Of a stretch of DNA of 42,969 nt, positions 35,045 through 42,969 are shown one piece after another. The translations under genes and the position numbers were made by a program. Numbering within the stretch: the stretch's first letter is position 1; every line of letters starts with the position of its first letter. Below the pieces are notes generated by a model. That model was not told where the DNA came from. It saw nothing but the letters and a program-made list of their open reading frames with translations, and searched no databases. This DNA is from Chondrus crispus (taxonomy: Eukaryota; Rhodophyta; Florideophyceae; Gigartinales; Gigartinaceae): assembly GCF_000350225.1 (NCBI RefSeq), contig NW_005179377.1, positions 1 to 42,969 of the forward strand, read 5' to 3'.

Positions 35045-36355
35045 ATGTCCGCCCCGGAGCTTGCCGCGCCGTCCGCCGAGTGCTGCTGCGTGGGCGACTG
35101 CGTGGGCTACGAGTGCATCCGGCAGCGCTGCGCCTCGCTCATGAGCGCGGGTCGCGCGGCCGACGCACGCCACCTCGTCGCGCGCGCGCTGCGCGACGAG
35201 CGCGAGGGCCCCATGGCCGCGGAGCTGCGCGGCATGTACGACGACGTCGTCGCCGCGGCCGCCGTCGCGCCCGACCGCCCCTCGCCACACACCTCCGTCC
35301 CCGCCAGCCCCGCCCAATCGTCCGCCGCCCCGCGCGACGACCGCCCCGACAGCCCCGTCAGCACGCACAGCGCGCCCCGCCCGCCCGAGTGCAGGCAGAG
35401 CCCCGCCTCGGACCTCGCCGCCGAGTTCGAGTGCGTGCTTTGCTCCAAGCTGCTGTATGAGCCCGTCACCACGCCCTGCGGACATAGCTTCTGCCGCAGC
35501 TGCTTGGTCCGCGCGATTGACCGCTCTCCACATCCCGCATGTCCCATGTGCAGGACCGTGCTGCACATGGAGGACCCGACCGCACTGCCTATTACCGTCG
35601 TGCTGCGCAATGCCATTCAGCAATGCTATCCGCACAAGTACGAGATTCGTCGCAGGGAGGCCGAGGCGGAGACGCCGTCCGCGGAGAACGCCATGAATCG
35701 ACTGCCGCTTTTTCCGCTCAATGCCGTCGTGTTTCCGATGCAGCGCTTTCCCATGCACATTTTTGAACCGCGCTATCGCCTCATGCTTCGGAGGATTATG
35801 CTTGGTAGCCGCAAGTTCGGGCTGATCGCCTTAAAGCGCACCAAACAGGGCACTTCAGAGTTGTGTAATGTCGGCTGTGTGCTTGAGGTGACAAAGGCGG
35901 AGCGCTTCCCGGATGGGCGCTCGTTGATAGAAACCACGGCGCGAGAGCGATTTTTAGTGCAGGGGAGAACAGAGGTGGATGGATATTTGGTTGGACGAAC
36001 GACAGTGTACGAGGACAACGAAGACACGGACACTGAGGAGGTGGCTCAAGTGGAGGCGCGCGTAAGGAGCATTGTGGAAAGCTTGATGGAAAAGGGGTCG
36101 CAACTACCGACGACACAACATGCGTTGCAACGCGCCGGCGACGTTCCATCAAAGTCGCAAGGGCCGGCTGCGTTAGGAATGTGGCTTGCTGGCATGCTCG
36201 TTAGTGATGACAGTGAGCGCCAGAATATGTTAGAGATGCGAAATTCAGCAACAAGGTTGAAGGAGATGGTGGCCATCCTGGAACGATTTAGAGATTCAAT
36301 GACTGCAACGGCCAACGCAAATGGACATGGAGGGCGGGAATGCTGCATTCAATAG
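35045..36355 (+). CDS. LON-domain RING-finger protein (LONRF-type ubiquitin ligase)
   Basis: A 436-residue product starts at ATG 35045, which has a strong context (GCCGCCATGT). An ATG at 34880 is the alternative. The N-terminus is Cys-rich then Ala/Pro-rich. A C3HC4 RING spans residues 130-169 with C130, C133, C145, H147, C150, C153, C166 and C169 all present. A Lon N-terminal substrate-binding domain follows (NRLPLFPLNAVVFPM at 218-232, then HIFEPRYRLM). The family, LONRF, joins RING E3 activity to a Lon-type protein-binding fold. Animal members also have TPR repeats, which are not seen here. Helical residues close the protein. It is an ordinary host gene with no introns. Confidence 0.9.
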   Translation: MSAPELAAPSAECCCVGDCVGYECIRQRCASLMSAGRAADARHLVARALRDEREGPMAAELRGMYDDVVAAAAVAPDRPSPHTSVPASPAQSSAAPRDDRPDSPVSTHSAPRPPECRQSPASDLAAEFECVLCSKLLYEPVTTPCGHSFCRSCLVRAIDRSPHPACPMCRTVLHMEDPTALPITVVLRNAIQQCYPHKYEIRRREAEAETPSAENAMNRLPLFPLNAVVFPMQRFPMHIFEPRYRLMLRRIMLGSRKFGLIALKRTKQGTSELCNVGCVLEVTKAERFPDGRSLIETTARERFLVQGRTEVDGYLVGRTTVYEDNEDTDTEEVAQVEARVRSIVESLMEKGSQLPTTQHALQRAGDVPSKSQGPAALGMWLAGMLVSDDSERQNMLEMRNSATRLKEMVAILERFRDSMTATANANGHGGRECCIQ

Positions 36356-37675
36356 GTAGAGTAGCAGCTTTTTTTTGGGCAGTGGCAGACGAACAGTCAA
36401 TAATTGGGCTGCTCAATAAGTCTAAATTGACGGCATTTGAAAAAGAGCGACAAGTGCGTCTGGCTTCGTCAGAGAGAGCAAGGGCCGGCCATGCGGGCCT
36501 TCACGGTGAAGGACTGACTTCATTGCATTGAGTCAGAGGAGCCGAATTCTAGAAGGCGTGAGAACAGCTTCAAGGACGACCTCGCCGCACAGTCACGATC
36601 AATGGTACAATGGTAGGCCTTCTGCTTTGTGCATACTGCCTACGTCGTACAGAATTAGCTTGCAAACAGACAAGGCGGATGACATCAAGGAGAGAGTGAC
36701 TGTCGAACTCTTTTCCGACACTGCTGTCATGAAAGAAAGACGCAGTTGTTTGAAGATGGCCTTTGATCCTGCAATAAGTAAGAAAGTACCTCACCAGCAA
36801 AGACCGGTTGTAGACAAACCAATCAAACAACCTGGGGCAAAGACCAAGCATATGAGCAGAACTTGTATGAGCAAGATGCTCACCGACAAGGGAACGAATT
36901 GCGAGACTAGTCTTGCGCGTCAACCACATCAATTTGCACACTGACAATTGCAGGTTGAGGGGCAAAGAAAATTGCAAGATTCGAAAGGAGCACACGCCCA
37001 GGTACGTTGACCAGCTTACAAATATGCGAGATAAATTACGGACATCTCATCTGCTGACGTGGTCTGCTGCTCTCGAAGAGCTGGCCGCAGTACGGACCAC
37101 CAGAGAAAAACTTTAGAAATAAAATCATCTTAATTTTTTGAAGAAGTGGCGCATGTCCGAATTGAATTCGGGGTCTCTTTGAAAGCAGTTACAGTATTAA
37201 TAATAGTATTATTCATACTGTATTATTATAATACAGTATGTGCGTGTGCCGAGCAGTGCCATCCACAGTGCCCTGCAATGCCCGCAAACGCAATGAAAAA
37301 TACAATTTTGCTACGTTTTCTTTCAACGTGTCGAGCGGCGGACCAGCCAGATATCCCTTTCTCTTGGGGGCTTTGCGAGTTGGCGCAAACCACCCACTGC
37401 TTGTCTGCCTTTTCTTCTCCGAAACATATTTCTTCGCTGTGTACCTGGAAACGGAAACGGCTGGAGTCGCTAACTTTCGTCCAGTTCGCCACTTCACTGC
37501 GGCGGGTTATTGCTAGGAAGTACGGTTTCGCAGCGTGTGGAAGAGTTTGAGCTGAAAATTTTCACGATTCTCACTTTAAGCAAAGCACATTGCAGCACAA
37601 GAGCCGTTGTCATTGCAAAGAGAGAACTTCAACTTTCACCGAATTCCTAGCTTGACTCATCGCCAATTTGCTCAC
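36356..37675. other. Intergenic region with one perfect palindrome
   Basis: About 1.3 kb without a gene I can support. Frames to about 37116 are basic and short and show no domain. The main structured item is the palindrome at 37214-37240. The last 100 bases lead into the K+ channel gene. Confidence 0.4.
37214..37240. repeat. 27-base perfect hairpin with 13-bp arms
   Basis: CATACTGTATTAT, one T, then its exact complement. The TACTGTA core matches the arms found at 6219-6440 and 10301-10347, which suggests a common repeat family. Confidence 0.7.
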
Positions 37676-38803
37676 ATGGCCCATGGGGACTATTCCGAGG
37701 CGACGCCTCTCATCAACACAGCGACGAGGACAGACATTCCTGACGGAACCGGCGATGATCAGTTGGCCACTACAGGCCGAAAGCGGGCCGTGCAAGCTCT
37801 GAAACGCGCGAGGACGAGATTATATCCCGACGCCCCGGTCGGACAGACAGGCATTGACAAAGTTTGTCAAGAAATTGAAGAAGGCGAGAAAAGCTCTAAC
37901 CGTTTTTTCTGGATTGCCTCGTTCTTCATCCTCAATCACATTATTGGGGGGGCTGTCACGCTCCACTTTTTGGAGGGATGGTCGTTTTACGATTGCTTTT
38001 ACTTCTGTATTGTGACGACCACAACCGTCGGGTACGGTGATATCACACCGAAGAGCTCGGTAGCTAAGCTGTATGTTATTTATTATGTCATCGTATCCAT
38101 TGGGTTGGTGTCGACGATGCTTTCATATCTCATTGGGTTACTCCTCGACCGGCAGGAAGAGGTTCTACTTGCCGCTATCGTCAGAGATCGTGACGAGGAC
38201 CCAGTCTCAGAGATGCGCACAGCGGATGGTTCCGTCGACGTCGAAGAGCCGCCCTCCACCGCCAGCATTAATGAACGCATTATGAATGCAACAAAAAGCT
38301 TGGACATTTCCGACTACTGCGGCCTCGGGTTCGCAGTTGGGTTCCTCGGCCTTGCGTTGGCGGTTGGAATGTTGGTTTTTATGGGACTCGAAAACCTCGC
38401 ACCAATTGATGCGGCCTATGCGACGATCATTTCGGCGTCCACAGTTGGATTCGGAGACTATGAACCCACAAGAAACAGTACCAAAGTGATCATGACAGTG
38501 TGGCTGTGCTTCTCTACCATTGCAGTTGGTAAGCTCGTTGCAGACTTCACGGACGCCAACGTGAAAGCAAAACAAAGAGACGTGAGTCGTCGCCTTCTGA
38601 CTGCGACAATGAACGTGGAGAGCATTCGCAATTTAGACATGGACAAGGATGGCTCTGTCGACAAGTGCGAGTTTCTTACCCAAATGCTCGTGCGCAGCGG
38701 AAAGGTGGAACAGAAGGACCTCGACGCGATTTTACTCCGCTTTGATCAACTTGACAAAAATAGCAATGGAGAACTGTCCGCAGCGGATTTGGAGACATCA
38801 TGA
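37676..38803 (+). CDS. Two-pore-domain potassium channel with C-terminal EF hands (TPK type)
   Basis: A 375-residue product starts at ATG 37676; an upstream TTG is the only earlier start. Two pore loops carry selectivity filters TTTTVGYGD (residues 114-122) and SASTVGFGD (253-261). Membrane helices flank each (about 78-98 and 132-157, then 215-237 and 271-288). Two EF-hand loops follow: DMDKDGSVDKCE (321-332) and DKNSNGELSAAD (360-371), both with good calcium-binding residues. TPK channels sit in vacuolar or plasma membranes and are gated by calcium. The second filter has Phe (GFGD), a common variant. A Ser/Arg-rich N-terminus precedes the first helix. It is a host gene without introns, with AATAAA 60 bases after the stop. 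Confidence 0.92.
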   Translation: MAHGDYSEATPLINTATRTDIPDGTGDDQLATTGRKRAVQALKRARTRLYPDAPVGQTGIDKVCQEIEEGEKSSNRFFWIASFFILNHIIGGAVTLHFLEGWSFYDCFYFCIVTTTTVGYGDITPKSSVAKLYVIYYVIVSIGLVSTMLSYLIGLLLDRQEEVLLAAIVRDRDEDPVSEMRTADGSVDVEEPPSTASINERIMNATKSLDISDYCGLGFAVGFLGLALAVGMLVFMGLENLAPIDAAYATIISASTVGFGDYEPTRNSTKVIMTVWLCFSTIAVGKLVADFTDANVKAKQRDVSRRLLTATMNVESIRNLDMDKDGSVDKCEFLTQMLVRSGKVEQKDLDAILLRFDQLDKNSNGELSAADLETS

Positions 38804-38862
38804 TCTACAGGGTTTAGGTCACACCGAAAGGAATGGAATGGAGGATATATCTGCTTGTATGC

Positions 38863-38868
38863 AATAAA
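38863..38868 (+). terminator. AATAAA poly(A) signal for the K+ channel gene
   Basis: Canonical signal 60 bases downstream of the stop codon at 38803. Confidence 0.6.
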
Positions 38869-39817
38869 ATGAAAAACGGAAGGTGACAGAGCATTTGAAG
38901 TAGCATTGAGGCCTTTTTCCGAGATTTGTCGAAAGCATTGGTTTCGTTGGGACGTAGGGCCAATATCTTGGTCGAGTGGCAAAGGCAGTTATAAGTCTGA
39001 TTCAAAGAGAAAGGAGCCAGCTCAGTCGTGGACACTGCGACCCGTGACCGGTAGCCCGTGCTCAGGTGACAAATCAAAACAAGACGAGTATCTCGTTTCT
39101 CAGATACCCAGACGACGTTCTGTTCTATTTCTTTTTCCGCTCTTCCGCCGTCCTTCGATACACTTCATAACGCAGATTGATGAACTGGTATTACGAGTTG
39201 GACGGGATGAAAGGCAGACGGGGTGGTAAGACGCGTTGAAGCATGGGGAAGATTGAGACTGACGTGGAACATAATGGTGTAACCATGCCTGTGGGCAAAG
39301 AACTGACCAGTACAAGGCAGCTTTTGGTCATGGGGATTAAGACCGACAAGTGTAAGCAGGGTGCACTATCGAAATGAAAAAGAATGAGGAGAGTTGTCGT
39401 TGTCCAACCGAACGTCTGACATGATGCAAGCGAAGCAGAATTGCAACGGGTTATGATCGAGACACGTCGGAAAGTAACAACGAAAGTCCAAAATCTGACA
39501 CAATACCTTTCAAAAATTGCGCTTCCCAAAAAAAAAAAAAAAAACCCGCGTGTGCGATCCGCCTGCGCGCCACAAATTTTCCATTTCACTCACCGCCTCG
39601 TCTCATCTCCCTTGTAACCTTCGCTTGCAGCCCCCCGACACCTTCCGCTCGTCACTTCCACGCGGTGACATTCTCGCCGACATCCCCGCCCTTGAACTCC
39701 CTTTTTTATTCGAAAGTCTACTAAACCGTTGCCCCTTCGCCTTCTCCCCATACACTCCCCCTTCGTCGGCCTGCTAGTCCAGACCTTACCCTCCCCTTTC
39801 TCACCATTTACCAGTCT
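38869..39817. other. Spacer with a 17-base poly-A tract
   Basis: No gene is supported. A17 lies at 39528-39544, followed by a CT-rich leader-like stretch (39590-39800) that probably carries the promoter or 5' leader of the gene at 39818. No retroposon signature accompanies the A tract. Confidence 0.4.
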
Positions 39818-40858
39818 ATGAACTTTTCCACAGATGTGTTGGAGACCACCCCCCGGAGAGAGAATGCGAGACCATCACCCGGACACTACACCCATGAGGT
39901 ATGTGCTCCTTCTTTCGTTTCTTCAATACTGTTTCCATCTCTGTCGTGTCCTCACTCTTACAAGTCGTGGTATACGTACTCATTATGACTCCGTCAAAGG
40001 CTAACATTTTCCCCGTCTCATGTGCTCACTGCAAATGACCAAACAAATAATTTTCTTGCCTCTGTGCCCGCACTTAGTTTCAAATATACCACAAGCCCAA
40101 GCCTGGACGTGATGGTGCGAGCGGTGGTGTGACGAAGCGAGCAAAATGTCTTCACTGTCAACACGACTGGGCGTAAGTACTCATTTCCGTGAGAAGCAAT
40201 GAGACTTTTGCGCCCCACCATCAACCGTATTCAAGCTAACTTTAGTTTCGAGTCATTGCACTTTGAATCGTGAACATCTCCGGCAAATCTTCATGCGAAT
40301 AGATATAATGAAACAAGACTCAAGAACCACATCATCAATAGAGACCGCGGCTGTCGTCGCATTCCACAAGAAATCCGCGAACGCGTCCGTGCTGGCGCGG
40401 GAGCAAATGTCCAACCCATGACCAGCTCCGCCGCCCTCCCGACGCTATCTCCCTCGCAAGTACAAACGCCTCCCGCAAAGCGCAAGCATGAATCCGTCAT
40501 AACGACCGTCACCCCTATCCAAAACCAGCCCCAAGTCGTCTCCGTGGGCGGAGACTTGGAGTTGGCCGAGGCGCAGGCCGGTGGCGCTGAGGCGCAGGCG
40601 ACTCACGTCCGCGTCGCTGTCGAGTTTTCAATGTCATCCGGCAGCTTGCTGCGGGCGACATGGATAGCGGCAGAGCTGCTTTCCGAGTTTCACAGAGATA
40701 TCGTGGATGTCGCTCTTATTCCGCGCCCTACGCAAAACACGTTTAATATGTGGATTTGTGGCAAGATTGTATGGTCGCGCGGCGTGGGGCAGCCGCTTCC
40801 GGACTACGAACACCTCAGGCCGATTGTTCGGGCACAATGCTGCAACGCAACTTTGTAA
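39818..40858 (+). CDS. Three-exon gene: BED-type zinc finger fused to a SelW/Rdx-like domain lacking CxxC
   Basis: Exons are 39818-39898, 40078-40172 and 40303-40858. The introns (179 and 130 bases) begin GTATGT and GTAAGT and end TTAG and ATAG. The phases fit exactly, giving 243 residues. Exon 2 ends CLHCQHDW and exon 3 begins YNETRLKNHIINRDRGC followed by RRIPQEIRE. Together these make a BED/hAT-type zinc finger (C51, C54, H68, C76). After a Pro/Ser/Gln linker with an AKRKHE nuclear signal, residues 161-240 match the Rdx/SelW/SelT thioredoxin-like family: VRVAVEFSMSSGSLLRATW, AAELLSEF, FNMWICGKIVWSR. In the family a CxxC or CxxU sits where this protein has Ser168 and Ser171, so redox chemistry is unlikely. 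Function is unknown; it may be a DNA-bound scaffold. Confidence 0.78.
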
Positions 40859-41281
40859 AGTGGAGTGATGACGCCGTCTCTCAGAAGGTTTGGCAATCGA
40901 CGTCGATATGAAAGTATTGCTAGCATTGTGCGAGGTTAGGGTAGAAGATAATGATGTTCTCATTATGGGGGGGATGTACCTTGATGAAGCGTTAATCTGT
41001 TTGTTGTTGTATATAAAACAATGTTGTTTCTGGTACCTGGTCTTTCGCTGACGTATTCTAAAGAAAGGAAGCCTTCGAAGCCTTCTATGCATTTGAGACA
41101 GTCGTGAGATCTGCTTTTCCCAAATGCTACACATGTGCAGTGTCTCGAATCCTGCGGGATGACGCAGAAATGGAGTCCCTCGCGTTTTGAAGCGACGCGG
41201 TCGTATAGATTTGAAGGTGTTGCGCCCATAAGGAACAGAGTAATGTTCCATGCCTCTGAATAGCAAGGCATCTCGGCAGCG
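40859..41281. other. Spacer between convergent genes
   Basis: About 420 bases between the stops of the BED-Rdx gene and the NFU1-like gene. Contains TATATAAAACAATG near 41010. No gene or clear repeat is seen. Confidence 0.4.
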
Positions 41282-42046
41282 TCATGGTCTGAGGATGCCG
41301 GCATCGGTGAGCTTCTTCTCGACCTGGGTGAAAGCCTTCTCGCTCGCACGCTTGATGTCATCCGCATGTTCCGGCAGGACCTCCGCGACGCCCTTGACCT
41401 CCGGAATGTAGTGCCTCAACATATTCTCGACGCCGCTCTTGAGGGTAATACTACTACTCGAGCAGGTACTACACGCGCCCTGCAGCTCCAAGTTAACCAC
41501 GCCGGTCTCCGTGTCAAAGCCGCGATACAAAATACTGCCGCCATCCTCTGCAACGGCGGGCTTGACCCTGGTCTCCAGCAGCTCCTTAATCATAGCGACG
41601 ACCTCATCATCGTCCTCCGTGATGAGGGTATCCGGATGGACGGGGGCCTCGCCGTCCTGCAGGATGACGCTCTCGGCGTCGGCGGTGAAGAACTCCATGA
41701 TGACCTCGAAGATCTCCGGGCGAAGGACGGTCCAGTCGACGGGGTCGTCCTTGGTGACGGTGACGAAGTCGGCGCCGAAGAAGACCGAGCGCACGCCGTC
41801 GATGGAGAAGAGCTTGCGGGCCAGCGGGCTCGGGGCCGCGGCGCGCACCGACGGGTAGTCGGCCGTGCCGCGGCCGCCCGGCATGACCTCGCGCCCCGGC
41901 ATGAACATGACGGCGTGCGCGTTCGGCGTCGCCTGCGTCTGGATGAACATGGAGCGCAGAGGCGGCAGGAAGAGAGCGGCCGCCCGCCGCGGCCGGCCGC
42001 GCAGACCCGCGCCGCGCGCAAAGGCCGACGAGGCTTGGCGAAGCAT
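41282..42046 (-). CDS. NFU1: NFU1-like mitochondrial iron-sulfur cluster scaffold
   Basis: A 254-residue product starts at ATG 42046. The N-terminus is Arg/Ala-rich and lacks acidic residues (MLRQASSAFARGAGLRGRPRR), as expected for mitochondrial import. The Nfu N-terminal domain follows (MFIQTQATPN at about 33, through DWTVLRPEIFEVIMEFF). The NifU C-terminal domain (about 147-215) includes the cluster-binding pair Cys192-x-x-Cys195 (GACSTCSSS). NFU1 passes 4Fe-4S clusters to lipoyl synthase, succinate dehydrogenase and others. The length is like human NFU1. There are no introns. It is a host gene, divergent from the transposase at 42809. Confidence 0.93.
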   Translation of the reverse strand: MLRQASSAFARGAGLRGRPRRAAALFLPPLRSMFIQTQATPNAHAVMFMPGREVMPGGRGTADYPSVRAAAPSPLARKLFSIDGVRSVFFGADFVTVTKDDPVDWTVLRPEIFEVIMEFFTADAESVILQDGEAPVHPDTLITEDDDEVVAMIKELLETRVKPAVAEDGGSILYRGFDTETGVVNLELQGACSTCSSSSITLKSGVENMLRHYIPEVKGVAEVLPEHADDIKRASEKAFTQVEKKLTDAGILRP

Positions 42047-42266
42047 CGCGGGGCGGAGTGACGGCGCTGCGGCTCCTTTGCCGTGCGAGACGGGGCTTTG
42101 AGGGCTGGACCTCTTTGGGCGAGGGAGGGGGAGTTACGGGCAAGGGCTCAAACGAATTTCGGAAGGGTGTGTGATGGGAAACGACGAGGTACAGCAGGGG
42201 GAGGGGAGGGGGGGGGGTGGTGCAGAGCAGGTGCCGTGATAACAGGCGACTGCTCAAGGAATGGAA
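42047..42266. other. GC-rich 5' flank of the NFU1-like gene
   Basis: Probably the promoter or leader of NFU1 (minus strand). Contains GGGGAGGGGAGGGGGGGGGG near 42199-42218. No other feature. Confidence 0.4.
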
Positions 42267-42610
42267 TGCTGTACAAAATGTGCAAGTGTCGACACTTGCA
42301 CGTGTACACGTGTATGACGTAAAAATGATGTCGGCAGGAGCATTTATTTATTTAGGTTTTACACGGTACAGTATTTAAAACATTTTGATTGCCTCCCGGC
42401 AGTGGAACCAATGAGAAAGTCGCTGTACAACATGTGCAAGTGTCACACACGTGTACGACGGGTACACGTGTATGACGTAAGGAGATATAAAAGTGATAAA
42501 ATGATAGGAATGTAAGCACGACCGGAGCATTTATTAACGTTTTTATTAAAATGTGAGTAGACGGCGCAGTTTTATTTGATTGGCTCCCGGCAGCAGAACC
42601 AATGAGAAAC
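42267..42610. repeat. Tandem imperfect duplication with CACGTG, TGACGTAA and CCAAT motifs
   Basis: Two diverged units run about 42267-42419 and 42421-42610. Both read GCTGTACAA...ATGTGCAAGTGTC, then TATGACGTAA, GGAGCATTTATT, CTCCCGGCAG and AACCAATGAGAAA. Unit 1 has the 22-base palindrome 42280-42301 and CACGTGTACACGTG at 42299-42312. Unit 2 has TATAAAAG at 42486. The motifs resemble bZIP, E-box and CCAAT sites, so this may be a promoter for the transposase at 42809, or part of its element's end. Confidence 0.65.
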
Positions 42611-42808
42611 CCGTCAGTTTGTCGGCCACAGAGTTCCAGACACTTCTGGAGCTGCACCCGCCAACGCTCCCCTTGAATTAATCTTTTATTTTCGCCTCTC
42701 TCCAAACCCGTCCTGCCCCATCTCCAACCCTATGCGTCGCTGCCACCGTTTTCCCTTTTCCCTTTTCCCTTTTCCCTTTCCGTACCACCTTCCCCCCCCC
42801 CCGACGAG
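42611..42808. other. Leader of the transposase gene with TTTTCCC repeats
   Basis: Holds about four TTTTCCC units (42749-42779) and a C-run (42792-42802) just before the ATG at 42809. The pyrimidine-rich composition fits a 5' leader. Confidence 0.45.
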
Positions 42809-42969
42809 ATGGCCGATGACAACATTGATACAACAACCCTTTCGTTGCTCGAAGACAGCGACGATGAAAAGAAACCAGGGAAACACGGCGGTTCTCTGCC
42901 AGGGCGATCAGGCAACATTGAACGTGGTCGGGTTGAAGCATCAAAGCGTCTTTTCCAGGACTACTTTTC
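42809..42969 (+). CDS. PIF/Harbinger (HARBI1-like) nuclease, N-terminal fragment
   Basis: The frame opens at ATG 42809 and runs off the right edge after 53 complete residues. An acidic head (LLEDSDDE) is followed by GGSLPGRSGNIERGRVEASK then RLFQDYF. This matches the conserved N-terminal block of HARBI1/ALP1-type proteins (GxxPGKxxNxxRxRxxxxxRLxxDYF). The family is a DDE-superfamily nuclease from PIF/Harbinger transposons, sometimes domesticated. The catalytic acidic residues lie beyond the window, so activity cannot be judged. Its 5' flank is the tandem duplicated motif region at 42267-42610. Confidence 0.68.
   Translation, partial: MADDNIDTTTLSLLEDSDDEKKPGKHGGSLPGRSGNIERGRVEASKRLFQDYF

Noticed and set aside
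34895..35758. A 287-residue minus-strand frame opposite the LON-RING gene
   Set aside because: Gly/Ala/Arg-rich shadow of the GC-rich RING gene. The plus strand has the full C3HC4 and LON motifs.
39528..39544. Poly-A tract as the tail of a retroposed gene
   Set aside because: No gene-like sequence or target duplication precedes it. Isolated A-runs are common.
40246..40302. Alternative acceptor TTTAG at 40241-40245 for intron 2
   Set aside because: Using it gives an in-frame TGA within nine codons. The acceptor at 40302 keeps the frame and completes the zinc finger.
40615..40640. Selenocysteine at the Rdx active site
   Set aside because: The positions are ordinary Ser codons with no in-frame TGA, so it is not a selenoprotein at that site.
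40418..40858. A stand-alone 146-residue SelW-like gene
   Set aside because: The frame is open upstream and joins in phase through consensus splice sites to a matching zinc finger, so the Met at 40418 is more likely internal.
41366..42061. A 231-residue plus-strand frame opposite NFU1
   Set aside because: It is the reverse complement of the clear NFU1-like gene, GC-rich and His/Arg/Asp-biased, with no domain.
1..42969. tRNA, rRNA or CRISPR arrays
   Set aside because: I looked for tRNA-like cloverleafs with the TTC arm, rRNA landmarks and evenly spaced short repeats, and saw none I could support. The host is eukaryotic, so CRISPR is not expected.

Overview
This is nuclear DNA from an intron-poor eukaryote. 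Most genes are single uninterrupted frames. Two (RING-H2 and BED-Rdx) have short GT-AG introns of 119 to 179 bases that I located by reading frame and motif continuity. Recognisable host genes are RAB3GAP1-like, LON-RING ubiquitin ligase, two-pore K+ channel and NFU1-like Fe-S scaffold. Short intergenic gaps, very few introns and dense mixed transposon remains fit a red alga, perhaps a florideophyte such as Chondrus. That placement is inference, not proof.

Layout. 1-2.7 kb: a divergent pair, a partial acidic nuclear-type protein (minus) and a 551-residue protein with a possible Tudor-like segment (plus). 3.1-10.2 kb: transposon graveyard, with a gag-only LTR-type element (minus), a hairpin cluster, a Ty1/copia RNase H tail with a possible LTR (plus), and a frameshifted non-LTR retroelement lacking its reverse transcriptase core (minus). 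10.2-11.2 kb: tandem repeats and a pyrimidine-rich leader. 11.2-17.4 kb: an AT-rich island with an acidic coiled-coil protein broken by a duplication, a Ulp1-type protease carrying a FAR1/WRKY-GCM-like zinc finger, an orphan protein, and a tyrosine recombinase with all Cre-type catalytic residues. 18.3-19.1 kb: a degenerate minisatellite.

20.2-27.6 kb: a 2063-residue protein (N-terminal Cys pairs, an RNase H/DDE-like candidate core, a FEN1/XPG-type nuclease motif set and a C-terminal CXC zinc domain), tail to tail with a PCIF1-like adenine-N6 methyltransferase. 28.6-42 kb: mostly host genes (RAB3GAP1, RING-H2, LON-RING, K+ channel, BED-Rdx, NFU1), separated by GC-rich or hairpin-rich spacers. 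The right edge holds the start of a PIF/Harbinger (HARBI1-like) nuclease.

The most unusual items are: (1) the three-exon gene at 39818-40858, which joins a BED-type zinc finger to a SelW/Rdx thioredoxin-like domain whose CxxC has become SxxS; (2) the giant nuclease/CXC protein paired with an adenine methyltransferase; and (3) the Ulp1 plus tyrosine-recombinase island. Items 2 and 3 may be parts of one large mobile element or two neighbouring ones; the sequence alone does not decide this.
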